This document shows, in pieces, positions 34,405 to 43,834 of a stretch of 64,000 bases of DNA. This DNA comes from Paenarthrobacter nicotinovorans (GTDB lineage Bacteria > Actinomycetota > Actinomycetes > Actinomycetales > Micrococcaceae), in assembly GCF_007670255.1 (NCBI RefSeq), contig NZ_SZVS01000002.1, positions 248,001 to 312,000 of the forward strand, read 5' to 3'. Under the pieces are notes generated by a model that did not search any database, was not told the origin of the DNA, and saw only the letters and a program-made list of their open reading frames with translations. Both the position numbers and the translations under genes were made by a program. Each line of letters starts with the position of its first letter. Positions within the stretch are counted from its first letter, which is position 1.

Positions 34405-36081
34405 ATGTTGTCCTACACTGCCGGAGACACCGACGTCCCGTTGCTCGAAGAGACCATTGGCGCCAATTTTGAGCGCATCGCCGCCCAGTTTCCTTTGCGT
34501 GACGCGCTCATCGAGGCCGCCGCCTCGCCGGGCGGTGAAGCCCGCCGCTGGAGCTACCAAAAGCTGAACGACGACGTCGATCGCCTCGCCCGCGCGCTGC
34601 TGGCCGTGGGCGTGGCAACGGGGGAGAGGATCGGCATCTGGAGTCCCAACTGTGCCGAGTGGACCATCCTGCAGTACGCCACTGCGAAAGTCGGGGCAGT
34701 GCTGGTCAACGTGAATCCCGCGTACCGGAGCCATGAACTCGAATTCGTGGTGAAACAGAACGGCATGCGGATGTTGGTTACTGCGCCCAAGGACAAGAAC
34801 AGCGATTACGTCGGCATGGCCAGGGAAGCGGCCAACACCTGCCCCGAGCTCAAGGAGATCGTCTTCCTGCCCGGCGATCCGGCGGCCGGACTGACGGCGG
34901 GGGTGCCGGAAGCCGGCCACGAACTGAGCTATGCCGAGCTGCTGACCCGGGCCGACGGCGTCGGGCTTTCAGCGCTGCGTGAGCGCATGGCGGAACTGGA
35001 CCCGCACGATCCCATCAATCTGCAATACACCTCGGGGACCACTGGATTTCCGAAGGGTGCGACGCTGACGCACCACAACATCCTTAACAACGGGCACTCC
35101 ATCGGGCGGCTGCTGGGTTACACGGAGCATGACCGCGTGGTGATACCGGTGCCTTTCTACCACTGCTTCGGCATGGTGATCGGGAACCTGAACGCGCTCA
35201 GCTTCGGGGCCGCCACGATCATTCCGGGCCGGGGTTTCAACCCATCGGCGGCGCTGGAAGCGGTACAGGACTTCGGTGGGACCTCGCTGTACGGGGTGCC
35301 GACGATGTTCATCGCAGAGCTGGCGCTGGAGGATTTCGGTTCCTATGACCTCTCTACACTGCGCACCGGTGTGATGGCGGGTTCACTGTGTCCCATCGAG
35401 GTGATGCGACGGGTGATCGACGAGATGCACATGGTGGACGTGGCCATCTGCTACGGGATGACCGAGACCTCACCCGTGTCCACCATGACGCGGGCCGGGG
35501 ACACCCTGGAGCAGCGGACGTCAACAGTGGGCCGGACCATGCCGCATTTGGAGAGCAGGATTGTGGATCCGGGGTCCGGGGAGGTGGTGGAGCGCGGTGT
35601 GATCGGCGAGCTCTGCACCCGTGGGTACGCCGTGATGCAGGGGTACTGGGGCCAGCCCGACAAGACCGCCGAGGCCATCGACGCTGAAGGGTGGATGCAC
35701 ACCGGGGACCTGGCCCGCATGGATGAAGACGGCTACCTCGTGATCGAAGGCCGCATCAAGGACATGGTGATCCGCGGCGGGGAGAACATCTATCCGCGCG
35801 AGATCGAGGAATTTCTCTACCTGCACCCTTCCATCCAGGACGTTCAGGTGATCGGCGTTCCGGATGCCAAGTACGGCGAGGAGCTCATGGCGTGCATCAT
35901 CCTCAAGCCCGGCGCCGGGCCACTGACAGCCGATGGCCTCGCTAAGTACTGCCGGGGCAAACTGGCGCATTACAAGATTCCCCGCTATATCGACGTCCGT
36001 GAGAGCTTCCCGATGACCGTCTCCGGGAAAGTCCGCAAAGTCGACATGCGCCAGGAAGCCGTGTCCCGGCTCCACTTGTAA
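34405..36081 (+). CDS. Fatty-acyl-CoA synthetase (AMP-binding)
   Basis: A 558-residue ANL-superfamily ligase that activates a carboxylic acid with ATP and CoA. Core motifs are YTSGTTGFPKGATLTHHN near 209, YGMTETSPVS near 352, TGDLARMDEDGY near 434, RGGENIYPREIEEFL near 455 and the late Lys in SGKVRKVDMR near 540. The sequence is closest to the medium/long-chain FadD-like enzymes of actinobacteria. ATG 34405 lacks a ribosome binding site but follows TAGCGT by 6 nt, suggesting a leaderless mRNA. Confidence 0.92.
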   Translation: MLSYTAGDTDVPLLEETIGANFERIAAQFPLRDALIEAAASPGGEARRWSYQKLNDDVDRLARALLAVGVATGERIGIWSPNCAEWTILQYATAKVGAVLVNVNPAYRSHELEFVVKQNGMRMLVTAPKDKNSDYVGMAREAANTCPELKEIVFLPGDPAAGLTAGVPEAGHELSYAELLTRADGVGLSALRERMAELDPHDPINLQYTSGTTGFPKGATLTHHNILNNGHSIGRLLGYTEHDRVVIPVPFYHCFGMVIGNLNALSFGAATIIPGRGFNPSAALEAVQDFGGTSLYGVPTMFIAELALEDFGSYDLSTLRTGVMAGSLCPIEVMRRVIDEMHMVDVAICYGMTETSPVSTMTRAGDTLEQRTSTVGRTMPHLESRIVDPGSGEVVERGVIGELCTRGYAVMQGYWGQPDKTAEAIDAEGWMHTGDLARMDEDGYLVIEGRIKDMVIRGGENIYPREIEEFLYLHPSIQDVQVIGVPDAKYGEELMACIILKPGAGPLTADGLAKYCRGKLAHYKIPRYIDVRESFPMTVSGKVRKVDMRQEAVSRLHL

Positions 36082-36097
36082 AAGCAACGCGTTGCTT

Positions 36098-37072
36098 CTA
36101 GTGGTGGCGGTGGTCCTGCACTGTCATTCGGGGGCCGAAGGTGGGTTTGCGGAAGCCGCTCAGGTAAAGCATCCGGACCAGCCGTTGCCTCTGTCCGCGC
36201 CAAGGCTCGAGCAGCTCGATCATGCCGGCATCGTCCGTTTTCTGCCCGGTCAAGGCATAGCCCACGTAGGACGCCAAGTGGTAGTCGCCAACGGAGATTG
36301 AATCGGGGCAACCATGGGTACGCTGGACAACCTCCGCTGCGGTCCAGACACCGATTCCGGGGATCGTCTGCAGCTTGGCGCCGGCCTGTACCGAGTCCAG
36401 AGCCGCCAAGCGTTCAAGTGCGACGGCGGATTGCAGCGCCCGCATGACCGTCGCCGAACGCTGTGGTCCAACCCCTGCCTTGTGCCACTCCCAGGAAGGA
36501 ATGGCCAGCCATTGCCGGGCGGTGGGTGGGACGAGGAGACCTTGGGGTGCCACCCGGCCCGGAGCCTTGGTGCCATAGCGATACATCAAGTACCTGTAGC
36601 CCCGACGGGCCTCCAATGTGGTGACCTTTTGCTCCAAAATGGTGGGCACCAGTGAGTCAACCACCCGCCCGGTGCAGGGCAGGCGCACAGCCAGGTTCCG
36701 GCGTCGTGATTCTGTGACGCGGCGCGGAAGCGTGGCGTGGAAAGCCGGGTCATCGAAAGCGGACCAGTCGTCATCGGCGCCCAGCAACCGTGGCACTCCT
36801 GCCACGGCGTCCGCGGCGCCCGGCCCCCAGGCCTGTGCGTCCACGAACGAATCAGGACCCAGGCCTCCGCCCAAAAGGCGAAGGGTCACCGGACCGGAAG
36901 GGGCGGTGAAAGCCATCCAATAACCACTCGCATGCGCCGCGAACGACGGGTCAGCGTTGCCGCGCATCAGCGGAAACATGGTCTGGTCCAGGCGGAAGGA
37001 ACTGCCCGGATGCCACCTGATGGATGCGTCCGCCGCGGCCGCGACAAGCGGAGGGGCTTCTGCAATGGTCAT
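36098..37072 (-). CDS. DNA-3-methyladenine glycosylase-like (HhH-GPD)
   Basis: A 324-residue base-excision glycosylase relative. The helix-hairpin-helix LQTIPGIGVWTAAEVVQRTHG near 234 and the catalytic Asp in SISVGDYHLASYVG near 258 match the AlkA group; EQKVTTLEARRGYRYL near 148 begins the glycosylase domain. The N-terminal 130 residues may correspond to the AlkA-type N-terminal domain but I see no clear motif. ATG 37072 is used; ten residues more are possible from 37102. It would remove alkylated purines. Confidence 0.85.
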   Translation of the reverse strand: MTIAEAPPLVAAAADASIRWHPGSSFRLDQTMFPLMRGNADPSFAAHASGYWMAFTAPSGPVTLRLLGGGLGPDSFVDAQAWGPGAADAVAGVPRLLGADDDWSAFDDPAFHATLPRRVTESRRRNLAVRLPCTGRVVDSLVPTILEQKVTTLEARRGYRYLMYRYGTKAPGRVAPQGLLVPPTARQWLAIPSWEWHKAGVGPQRSATVMRALQSAVALERLAALDSVQAGAKLQTIPGIGVWTAAEVVQRTHGCPDSISVGDYHLASYVGYALTGQKTDDAGMIELLEPWRGQRQRLVRMLYLSGFRKPTFGPRMTVQDHRHH

Positions 37073-37119
37073 GTTCTTAATGGTCCCACGCCGGGCTGAC
37101 AATTTGCTCCGCGAAGCCC

Positions 37120-37148
37120 TTACCGACGCCGGTGCCCGCGGCTAGACT
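37120..37148 (+). promoter_or_regulatory. Predicted promoter of the VOC gene
   Basis: TTACCG at 37120-37125, a 17-bp spacer and TAGACT at 37143-37148. Transcription would begin about 75 nt before the ATG. Confidence 0.5.
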
Positions 37149-37182
37149 CCGTGGTGTGGCGCGGGTGGGCCGCGCCCAAACC

Positions 37183-37218
37183 CAGGAACAAACGCAGAAA
37201 CAAACGCAGGAACAAGGA
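37183..37218 (+). repeat. Three 12-bp tandem repeats carrying the VOC ribosome binding site
   Basis: CAGGAACAAACG, CAGAAACAAACG and CAGGAACAAGGA lie end to end in the leader. The third unit has mutated to AAGGA and provides the Shine-Dalgarno for ATG 37228. Confidence 0.75.
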
Positions 37219-37227
37219 GCGCATGCC

Positions 37228-37620
37228 ATGGCTGCAATAGTGCATTTCGAGATTCCAACCGATGACACCGAGAGGGCCAACGCCTTCTACCAAAACACGT
37301 TCGGCTGGAACCTCAGCCCGATGCAGGGCATGGACTACACCATCGCCCTGACCACCGAATCGGACGACCAAACCGGTGCGCCGAAAGAACCCGGAGCCAT
37401 CAACGGTGCGTTGTTCCCCCGGACGGACAACCTCAAGACCCCCATCATCACCATCGACGTGACAGACGTCGATGCTGCCCTCGCCCAGGTTGAACAGGCC
37501 GGTGGTTCAGTGGTGCAGGGCAAGGACGCCGTGCCAACCATGGGGTGGTACGCCTACTTCAAGGACACCGAAGGCAACATCCTGGGGCTGTGGCAGACGG
37601 ATCCGTCAGCGGGGAGCTGA
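37228..37620 (+). CDS. VOC-family (glyoxalase/bleomycin-resistance fold) protein
   Basis: A 130-residue single VOC module. IVHFEIPTDDTERANAFYQNTFGWN at the start, a Gly/Pro-rich middle, and WYAYFKDTEGNILGLWQTD near the end are typical. The likely metal positions His6 and Glu in the last motif are present, so a dioxygenase, isomerase or binding role is possible; the substrate cannot be told. AAGGAG lies 8 nt before the ATG. Confidence 0.9.
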   Translation: MAAIVHFEIPTDDTERANAFYQNTFGWNLSPMQGMDYTIALTTESDDQTGAPKEPGAINGALFPRTDNLKTPIITIDVTDVDAALAQVEQAGGSVVQGKDAVPTMGWYAYFKDTEGNILGLWQTDPSAGS

Positions 37621-37665
37621 CCGTCCGGTCCGGTCCCAATGCGGGCAGGCGGTAACTTTGTACCT

Positions 37666-39051
37666 ATGAAGTACGCCCAGTCCGTGTTGGACCTCATCGG
37701 CAATACGCCCCTCATCAAACTCAACCACGTTACTGAGGGGATCAGGGCCACAGTCCTGGTGAAGCTCGAATACATCAACCCCGGTGGATCGATCAAGGAC
37801 CGCATCGCGGTGAAAATGATCGAAGACGCTGAAAAAGACGGTCGGCTCAAGCCCGGTGGCACCATCGTTGAGCCGACGTCGGGCAACACGGGAGTTGGTC
37901 TGGCACTGGTGGCCCAACAGAAGGGCTACAGGTGCATCTTCGTAGTCCCGGACAAGGTGGGTGAGGACAAGCGCGCCGTCCTGAAGGCGTACGGCGCCGA
38001 GGTCGTGGTGACCCCTACCTCCGTGGCTCCCGACAGCCCGCAAAGCTACTACGGCGTCTCCGACCGACTGGTCCGCGAGATTCCGGACGCTTTCAAGCCG
38101 GACCAGTTCTCCAATCCGGCCGCCCCCGGCAGCCACTTCGAGTCCACCGGCCCGGAGATCTGGAACGACACGGACGGTCGCGTCACCCACGTCGTCATCG
38201 GCGCCGGTACGGGCGGGACGATCACCGGCACCGGCCGGTACCTCAAGCAGGTTTCGGCTGAACGGCCGGAGTCCGACGGCGGCCGCGTCAAGGTCATCGG
38301 TGCGGACCCCGAAGGTTCGGTCTACTCGGGCGGAACCGGCCGGCCGTACTTCGTCGAAGGCGTCGGCGAGGACATGTGGCCCGCCAACTATGATCGTGAC
38401 GTCCCGGACCACGTCATCGCTGTCTCGGACGCCGATTCCTTTGCCATGACCCGCCGCCTGGCAAGGGAAGAGGGCTTGCTCGTTGGCGGTTCTTCCGGCA
38501 TGGCTGTGGTGGCGGCGCTACAGGCTGCGAAGGACCTGGACGAATCCGCCGTGGTGGTGGTGATCCTCCCTGACTCCGGTCGCGGATACCTCGCCAAGAT
38601 CTTCAACGACCAGTGGATGCGCTCCTATGGCTTCCTGTCCGGGGGCGAAGAGGCTTCCGTGGGAGAAGTGCTCAAGTCCAAGACGGGCGAGCTGCCGGAC
38701 CTGGTGCACATCCATCCCAACGAGTCCGTCCGCGACGTCATCAACATCATGAACGAGTTCGGTGTCTCGCACATCCCGGTCCTCTCGCAGGAACCTCCCG
38801 TTGTGATGGGTGAAGTCCTGGGCGCCGTCGACGAGCGCAGCCTCACCAGCAAGCTGTTCCGCGGCGATGCAAAGCTCACGGACAAGATCGCCGAACACAT
38901 GGGGGAACGCCTCCCTGTGATCGGCTCCTTGGAGACCATTTCCGCCGCGCGTGAGCTGCTGTCCGACGTCGATACCGTGATGGTGACCTTCGCGGGAGCC
39001 CCGGTAGGCATCCTGACCCGCCACGACCTCCTGGCTTACCTCAGCAACTAG
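37666..39051 (+). CDS. cbs: Cystathionine beta-synthase
   Basis: A 461-residue PLP enzyme that joins serine (or an activated form) and homocysteine to cystathionine. The PLP Lys is in GGSIKDRIAVKM near 41, followed by EPTSGNTGVGLAL near 68 and GAGTGGTITGTGRY near 182. The last 120 residues form a pair of CBS domains, as in eukaryotic and actinobacterial enzymes, usually an allosteric module. ATG 37666 lies 7 nt after TAACTT with no ribosome binding site, so it is probably leaderless. It is followed by a cystathionine gamma-synthase/lyase gene. Confidence 0.95.
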   Translation: MKYAQSVLDLIGNTPLIKLNHVTEGIRATVLVKLEYINPGGSIKDRIAVKMIEDAEKDGRLKPGGTIVEPTSGNTGVGLALVAQQKGYRCIFVVPDKVGEDKRAVLKAYGAEVVVTPTSVAPDSPQSYYGVSDRLVREIPDAFKPDQFSNPAAPGSHFESTGPEIWNDTDGRVTHVVIGAGTGGTITGTGRYLKQVSAERPESDGGRVKVIGADPEGSVYSGGTGRPYFVEGVGEDMWPANYDRDVPDHVIAVSDADSFAMTRRLAREEGLLVGGSSGMAVVAALQAAKDLDESAVVVVILPDSGRGYLAKIFNDQWMRSYGFLSGGEEASVGEVLKSKTGELPDLVHIHPNESVRDVINIMNEFGVSHIPVLSQEPPVVMGEVLGAVDERSLTSKLFRGDAKLTDKIAEHMGERLPVIGSLETISAARELLSDVDTVMVTFAGAPVGILTRHDLLAYLSN

Positions 39052-39092
39052 CCTGCGCTGACCAACCGTTGATCGAACAAAGAGGAGCTTCC

Positions 39093-40262
39093 ATGTCCGC
39101 CAACAACAAGGCCGGTTTCAACACGCGAGCCGTCCACGCCGGCCAGGAATTCGAGCCACGCACCGGAGCTGTGGTCCCACCGCTGCACTTCAGCACCACC
39201 TATGCCCAGGACGGCATCGGTGGTTTGCGCTCGGGATATGAGTACGGCCGCGGCGGCAATCCCACCCGGGATGCCTTGCAGGAGCAGCTTGCCGCCCTGG
39301 AAGGTGGTACGGCGGCGTTCTCCTTCGGATCCGGCCTGGCCGCCGAAGACTCGTTGATCCGTGCGGTTGCCCGTCCCGGCGACCACATCGTGTTGGGCAA
39401 TGACGCCTACGGTGGAACCTACCGCCTGATCAACCGTGTGCTGGGTGAGTGGGGCATTGGCAACACGCCTGTGGACATGTCGGATCTTGACGCCGTGGCT
39501 GCCGCTGTCGCCGCGAACAAGACCCGCCTGGTGTGGGTTGAGACGCCGTCCAACCCGATGATGAAGATCACCGACATCGCGGCGCTCGCCGCTGTAGCGC
39601 ACGACGCCGGTGCCCTCCTCGTCGTCGACAACACCTTCGCGTCTCCCTACTTGCAGACCCCGCTCGCCCTGGGTGCCGATGTCGTGGTTCACTCCACTAC
39701 CAAGTACATCGGAGGCCACTCGGATGTGGTGGGTGGCGCCATTGTGGTGAAGGATGCTGAACTGGCCGAGAAGATCGGTTTCATCCAGTTCGCCGTCGGC
39801 GCCGTGTCCGGTCCGATGGACGCGTTCCTGACCACCCGTGGCTTGAAGACCTTGGGCGTGCGAATGGACCGCCACAGCGAGAACGGCCAAGCCGTGGCCG
39901 AGTGGCTGCTGACGCGTCCGGAGGTTGAGGCCGTGCTCTACCCGGGGCTCCCGGACCACCCGGGCCACGACCTTGCCGCGAAGCAGATGAAGAAATTCGG
40001 CGGCATGGTCTCGGTGCAGTTCAAAGGTGGAGAGGCCGCGGCAAGGACCGTTGCGGAAAACACCTCGGTGTTCACTCTTGCCGAATCCCTGGGCGGGATC
40101 GAGTCCCTCATGAACTACCCCTCGGAGATGACCCATGCTTCTGTGAAGGGCACCGAGCTGGCCGTCCCGGTCAACCTTTTGCGCCTCTCGTGCGGCATCG
40201 AGGAAGCCGAGGACCTGATTGCCGACCTTGAACAGGCTTTCGCCAAGATCACCAACGGCTGA
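39093..40262 (+). CDS. Cystathionine gamma-synthase (or gamma-lyase)
   Basis: A 389-residue Cys/Met-metabolism PLP enzyme. The PLP-binding Lys is in HSTTKYIGGHSDVVGG near 202, with YGRGGNPTRDALQEQLAALE near 49 and FGSGLAAEDSLIRA near 78. Synthase and lyase cannot be separated by sequence alone; next to cbs, the lyase direction (homocysteine to cysteine) is plausible. AGAGGAGC fixes ATG 39093. It lies 41 bp after cbs. Confidence 0.93.
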   Translation: MSANNKAGFNTRAVHAGQEFEPRTGAVVPPLHFSTTYAQDGIGGLRSGYEYGRGGNPTRDALQEQLAALEGGTAAFSFGSGLAAEDSLIRAVARPGDHIVLGNDAYGGTYRLINRVLGEWGIGNTPVDMSDLDAVAAAVAANKTRLVWVETPSNPMMKITDIAALAAVAHDAGALLVVDNTFASPYLQTPLALGADVVVHSTTKYIGGHSDVVGGAIVVKDAELAEKIGFIQFAVGAVSGPMDAFLTTRGLKTLGVRMDRHSENGQAVAEWLLTRPEVEAVLYPGLPDHPGHDLAAKQMKKFGGMVSVQFKGGEAAARTVAENTSVFTLAESLGGIESLMNYPSEMTHASVKGTELAVPVNLLRLSCGIEEAEDLIADLEQAFAKITNG

Positions 40263-40263
40263 C

Positions 40264-41559
40264 ATGGCGGCCTCTCCTTCACAAACGGTGGCCAACACCA
40301 CCGCACGCGGCTGGCTGCTCACCGTGGCGGGTGCCCTGACCCTGGTGGTGGCCGTGTGCTACCTGTACGCGAACTACCAGCCGGCGCTCAATGACTTTGA
40401 GGTGTACTACTACGGCGGGGGCAAAGTCCTGGAAGGCGGCGACCTGTACGCCGTCCGTGACGGCCTGCCATTCACGTACCCTCCTTTTGCCGCCTTGCTT
40501 TTCACGGGGTTGGCGGCGTTGGGGTTCTTCGCCGGAAGCATGGTGTTCATTCTCGTGGCCCTGGGCGGCGCCGCAACCGTAGCCGCTTGGTTGGCCAGGC
40601 ACTACTTCGGCCTGAAGACCTGGCGTGAAGCCTTTGCCGATTACCGTTTCAGGACCACGGCGCTGGTGGGAACAGGGGCCATCCTGCTGCTGGGACCATG
40701 GCGCGACACGTTCGTTTTCGGGCAGATCAACATCATTTTGATGGGCGTGATCCTGGCTGATTTCGCGCTCTACGGGAAAGTCCGCGCCGCTGCCATCCGC
40801 TGGCCGGCAGGTTTGCTGATCGGCCTGGCAGCCGGGGTGAAGCTCACTCCTCTTGCCTTTGGCTTGTACTTCCTGGTTCGCCGCGATTTCAAAGCCCTGG
40901 GGTGGATGGCGGCCGGGTTCTTTGGCTCCATTGCCGTGGCTTGGGCCCTCTTGCCGCAGGCGTCACTGGACTTCTGGACCAAGATCCTTCCGGACACGGG
41001 CCGCATCGGCGGGCCTGCCTACGTGGACAACCTCTCGGTCAAGGGCCTGCTCCTGCACTTTGGCATGCCGGACTCGTCAGCCACCAATGTGGTGTGGATG
41101 GTCCTGTCGCTGGGGCTCGCGATCGTGGCTGGGCTCATCATCACCTGGGCCGTGGCTGTGGACGAGAATTTTATTGCGGTATCTGCCACGGCCATCCTGA
41201 TGCTCCTGATCAGCCCGGTCTCCTGGTCCCACCACTGGGTATGGGTTGCCGTTGCGTTGCCCAGCATGGCGTTTGCGATGCACCGGGTTCCTTCCCGCAA
41301 TGGGCGGATGCGCACTGCGGGCTGGGTGATCGTGGTGTGCTCCACGGTTGCGTTCTACATGACACCCAAGAACCTGGCTGTTTGGGCTGGCGCCGCGGAA
41401 TGGGGCAAGGACCCGCAGACCCAGTGGCAACTCATGGTTTCCAGCCTTGGAGTGGTCTGCGCCATTGCCATGATGGTCTATTGGGCCCTGGCTTACCGCC
41501 CTTCCCGGACCGGCCTGGTCCTTGGTGCAACCACCAAGGACCATCCGGCGGGCGCTTAG
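40264..41559 (+). CDS. GT87/DUF2029 membrane glycosyltransferase (first paralogue)
   Basis: A 431-residue polytopic protein with about ten hydrophobic segments. The DFEVYYYGG near 45, GPWRDTFVFGQINI near 142 and GVKLTPLAFGLYFL near 195 motifs match actinobacterial polyprenol-phosphate-mannose-dependent alpha-mannosyltransferases (PimE-like, GT87), in which the early Asp is catalytic. It starts one base after the metB-like stop and so is probably co-transcribed with cbs. A paralogue lies at 54284-55636. Confidence 0.85.
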   Translation: MAASPSQTVANTTARGWLLTVAGALTLVVAVCYLYANYQPALNDFEVYYYGGGKVLEGGDLYAVRDGLPFTYPPFAALLFTGLAALGFFAGSMVFILVALGGAATVAAWLARHYFGLKTWREAFADYRFRTTALVGTGAILLLGPWRDTFVFGQINIILMGVILADFALYGKVRAAAIRWPAGLLIGLAAGVKLTPLAFGLYFLVRRDFKALGWMAAGFFGSIAVAWALLPQASLDFWTKILPDTGRIGGPAYVDNLSVKGLLLHFGMPDSSATNVVWMVLSLGLAIVAGLIITWAVAVDENFIAVSATAILMLLISPVSWSHHWVWVAVALPSMAFAMHRVPSRNGRMRTAGWVIVVCSTVAFYMTPKNLAVWAGAAEWGKDPQTQWQLMVSSLGVVCAIAMMVYWALAYRPSRTGLVLGATTKDHPAGA

Positions 41560-43694
41560 CCGGAGATGCCTTCCCGACCGTCTTCGTCGCGACCTGTCAG
41601 CCTGCGACGAAACGTCGGGTCCTCAGGGGAAGTGACTTCAACGTCGTACCAGCCGCTGACCGTTTCCCAGCCGATCTTCTTCGATTGTCCGGCCTTGAGT
41701 TTCACAGTTTCGGCACCGGGAGCGTACTGCAATGACTTCACGGCCAGCGTCACGGCAGCCCCGCCGTTGTTGCGGACTTCCAGTTCCACGGCCTTATTGC
41801 CGCGGCGGCCGTTAACCGTAACGTCGACGCCGGACGCGGTGCCCGCCGTCGTGCCTTTCAGTTCGTACTGGAAGCGGTTGGGACCGGTGACGACGACGTC
41901 GAACGCACCCGAGGCGGGTACCAGCTCTACGGCGTCGTTCCCGAGCACGTCCACGTGCCGTGGTTCTGCGAGCTCGCCGGCATAACCGTAGATGGCAAAA
42001 TGCGTTGACCTGCTGCCCGTGTTCGTCAGGGCCAGAGTGAGCTTCCCCGGCGCTGCGACCGCGGACACCTTAGGCCTGTAGGGGAGCGGGCGGGCCGGAC
42101 GCGAGCCGCTTTCCTGGATCGGTGCCACTTGGACAGCCGGCGGGGTGGGCCGCCACCTGCTGATTTTGGCGGGCACGGGTCCCGGGTGGTCCAGGACAGG
42201 GGGAGTGCCCGGGGTGCTGAAGTTGAAGACGCCCGTCAGGTCACCACACACCTGCCTGCGCCAGGCCGAAATGTTGGGTTCCCCTACGCCGGTCCAGCGT
42301 TCCAGGAAGCGCAGTACGGAGGTGTGGTCGAAGACTTCTGAGCTCACGTAGCCGCCCACCGTCCATGGCGAGACCACGGTCATGGGTACCCGCGGGCCCA
42401 GTCCGATGGGCCTGGCCGTGGTCCAGTCCGGTGATTCACCCGAGTTCGGCCGCGGTTGTACGGGCGGGGGAACGTGGTCGAAGTAGCCATCGTTTTCGTC
42501 GAAGTTCAGGAAAATCGCGGTGCTGTCCCAGGTGTCCGGGTTGCTGGCGACCGTATCCAAGAGGCGGTAGACGAAGTTTGCGCTGCCCACCGGCGTCGAA
42601 GCCCCCGGGTGCTCGGAGTCGGCAGCGGACGGGACCAGCCAGCTGACCTGCGGCAGGGTTCCTCCGGTGATGTCGGCATTGAGGCGTTCCAAGAGCGTGT
42701 CAGGACGGCCACGCCACATGGCCTTGTCGAAGAGTGACCGCTCAGCGTCCGTCAGCTTGGCCCGTCCCTGTTCCAACTGGGCCAGGAGGCGTTCCTGCTC
42801 CGCCGCGGGCTTGCCGGCAAGGTTGTCGTAGAACTCCTCGGTGGTTCGCAATGTGCCCTCAACCGAGGCCAGCATCTTCCGGCCAATCGCCTTGAAGGTC
42901 TGGAAGTATTCGACAGCGTTGTCAGTGAAGTTGTCCCAGTCCTGGTAGATCTTCCACGAGACCCCGGCCTGTTCCAGACGTTCCGGGTAGGTGGTCCAGT
43001 CGTAGCCTCCGTGATCGTAACCATAGGCCGCGTTGGTGACTGCCCGGCTGCTGCTGCCTGGCTCGTTGCCGGTGGTGCCGCTCCACAGGTAGTTGCGGTT
43101 GGGATTGGTGGAGCCGTTCACGGAGCAGTGATAGGCATCGCAGATGGTGAAGGTGTCCGCGAGCTCGTATTGGAGCGGAATGTCCTGGCGCTCGTAGAAC
43201 GTCATGGTGGAGGCGCTCTTGGCCGGAATCCATTTGTCGCACCAGCCGTTGTTCCACGCCGTGGTGGTGCCCTTGAAGGAATGATCCAGGTCTCCGAGGT
43301 ATTGGATGTCGGAACCGGGCCGTCCAGCTAGTTCGGCGGCCTTGCGCAGGGAGAAGGGCAGCACCGTCTCGCCCGTTGCGCGGGGCTGTTCGAACATGGA
43401 CTTGCCGTTGGGCAACCGGGTGACGGAATGGTCACCGTAGCCGCGCACTCCGCGCAGCGATCCGAAGTAGTGGTCGAAGGAGCGGTTTTCCTGCATCAGC
43501 ACGATCACATGCTTGATGGACTGCAGGCTTCCGGGAGGGGTTGGCTTGGCCATGGCCGCCTGTACCGAAGGAGGAAGGAGCGAGCCGGCTGCCGCAAGCG
43601 CCGTCGCTGCAGCCGCCGTGCCGAGGAAGCCGCGACGGGAAAGCCCGGCAGATTCGGTTGAACGTTTCACCATGTCAGGGTTGTTCGAGGACAT
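41556..43694 (-). CDS. Tat-exported phosphocholine-type phospholipase C
   Basis: A 712-residue secreted enzyme. The Tat signal SRRGFLGTAAAATAL near 19 is followed by the catalytic domain with QENRSFDHYFGSLRG near 68, SVNGSTNPNRNYLWSG near 190 and FLNFDENDGYFDHVPPP near 395, motifs of the acid phosphatase/phospholipase C family. Two beta-sandwich C-terminal domains follow. It releases phosphorylated head groups from phospholipids outside the cell. A PHO box before it suggests induction by phosphate starvation. Its stop overlaps the GT87 stop by 4 bp. Confidence 0.94.
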   Translation of the reverse strand: MSSNNPDMVKRSTESAGLSRRGFLGTAAAATALAAAGSLLPPSVQAAMAKPTPPGSLQSIKHVIVLMQENRSFDHYFGSLRGVRGYGDHSVTRLPNGKSMFEQPRATGETVLPFSLRKAAELAGRPGSDIQYLGDLDHSFKGTTTAWNNGWCDKWIPAKSASTMTFYERQDIPLQYELADTFTICDAYHCSVNGSTNPNRNYLWSGTTGNEPGSSSRAVTNAAYGYDHGGYDWTTYPERLEQAGVSWKIYQDWDNFTDNAVEYFQTFKAIGRKMLASVEGTLRTTEEFYDNLAGKPAAEQERLLAQLEQGRAKLTDAERSLFDKAMWRGRPDTLLERLNADITGGTLPQVSWLVPSAADSEHPGASTPVGSANFVYRLLDTVASNPDTWDSTAIFLNFDENDGYFDHVPPPVQPRPNSGESPDWTTARPIGLGPRVPMTVVSPWTVGGYVSSEVFDHTSVLRFLERWTGVGEPNISAWRRQVCGDLTGVFNFSTPGTPPVLDHPGPVPAKISRWRPTPPAVQVAPIQESGSRPARPLPYRPKVSAVAAPGKLTLALTNTGSRSTHFAIYGYAGELAEPRHVDVLGNDAVELVPASGAFDVVVTGPNRFQYELKGTTAGTASGVDVTVNGRRGNKAVELEVRNNGGAAVTLAVKSLQYAPGAETVKLKAGQSKKIGWETVSGWYDVEVTSPEDPTFRRRLTGRDEDGREGISG

Positions 43695-43740
43695 TCTGGG
43701 TGCCTTTCGTGGTCAGAGTTGACCCGGCAAGCGTAGGCAC

Positions 43741-43762
43741 GGCAGGTGAACCGCCGGTGAAC
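43741..43762 (-). promoter_or_regulatory. PHO box (PhoP site) before the phospholipase C gene
   Basis: On the minus strand GTTCACCGGCG and GTTCACCTGCC are two adjacent 11-nt direct repeats, the form described for actinobacterial PhoP boxes. Five bp further on is TACGCT (43735-43730), so the box occupies the -35 position, as expected for activation. Confidence 0.75.
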
Positions 43763-43802
43763 CCCGCCCAACCCGGAAGTTCGTGTCGTACTGGATTATG
43801 GC

Positions 43803-43827
43803 TTTCTTTAGAAAAGTCAGCTAGTTT
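43803..43827 (+). promoter_or_regulatory. Operator-like dyad and leaderless -10 of the HxlR gene
   Basis: TTTCT-TT-AGAAA at 43803-43814 is a perfect short dyad. TAGTTT at 43822-43827 lies 7 nt before ATG 43835. Autoregulation by the HxlR protein is inferred. Confidence 0.45.
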
Positions 43828-43834
43828 AGGGCGC

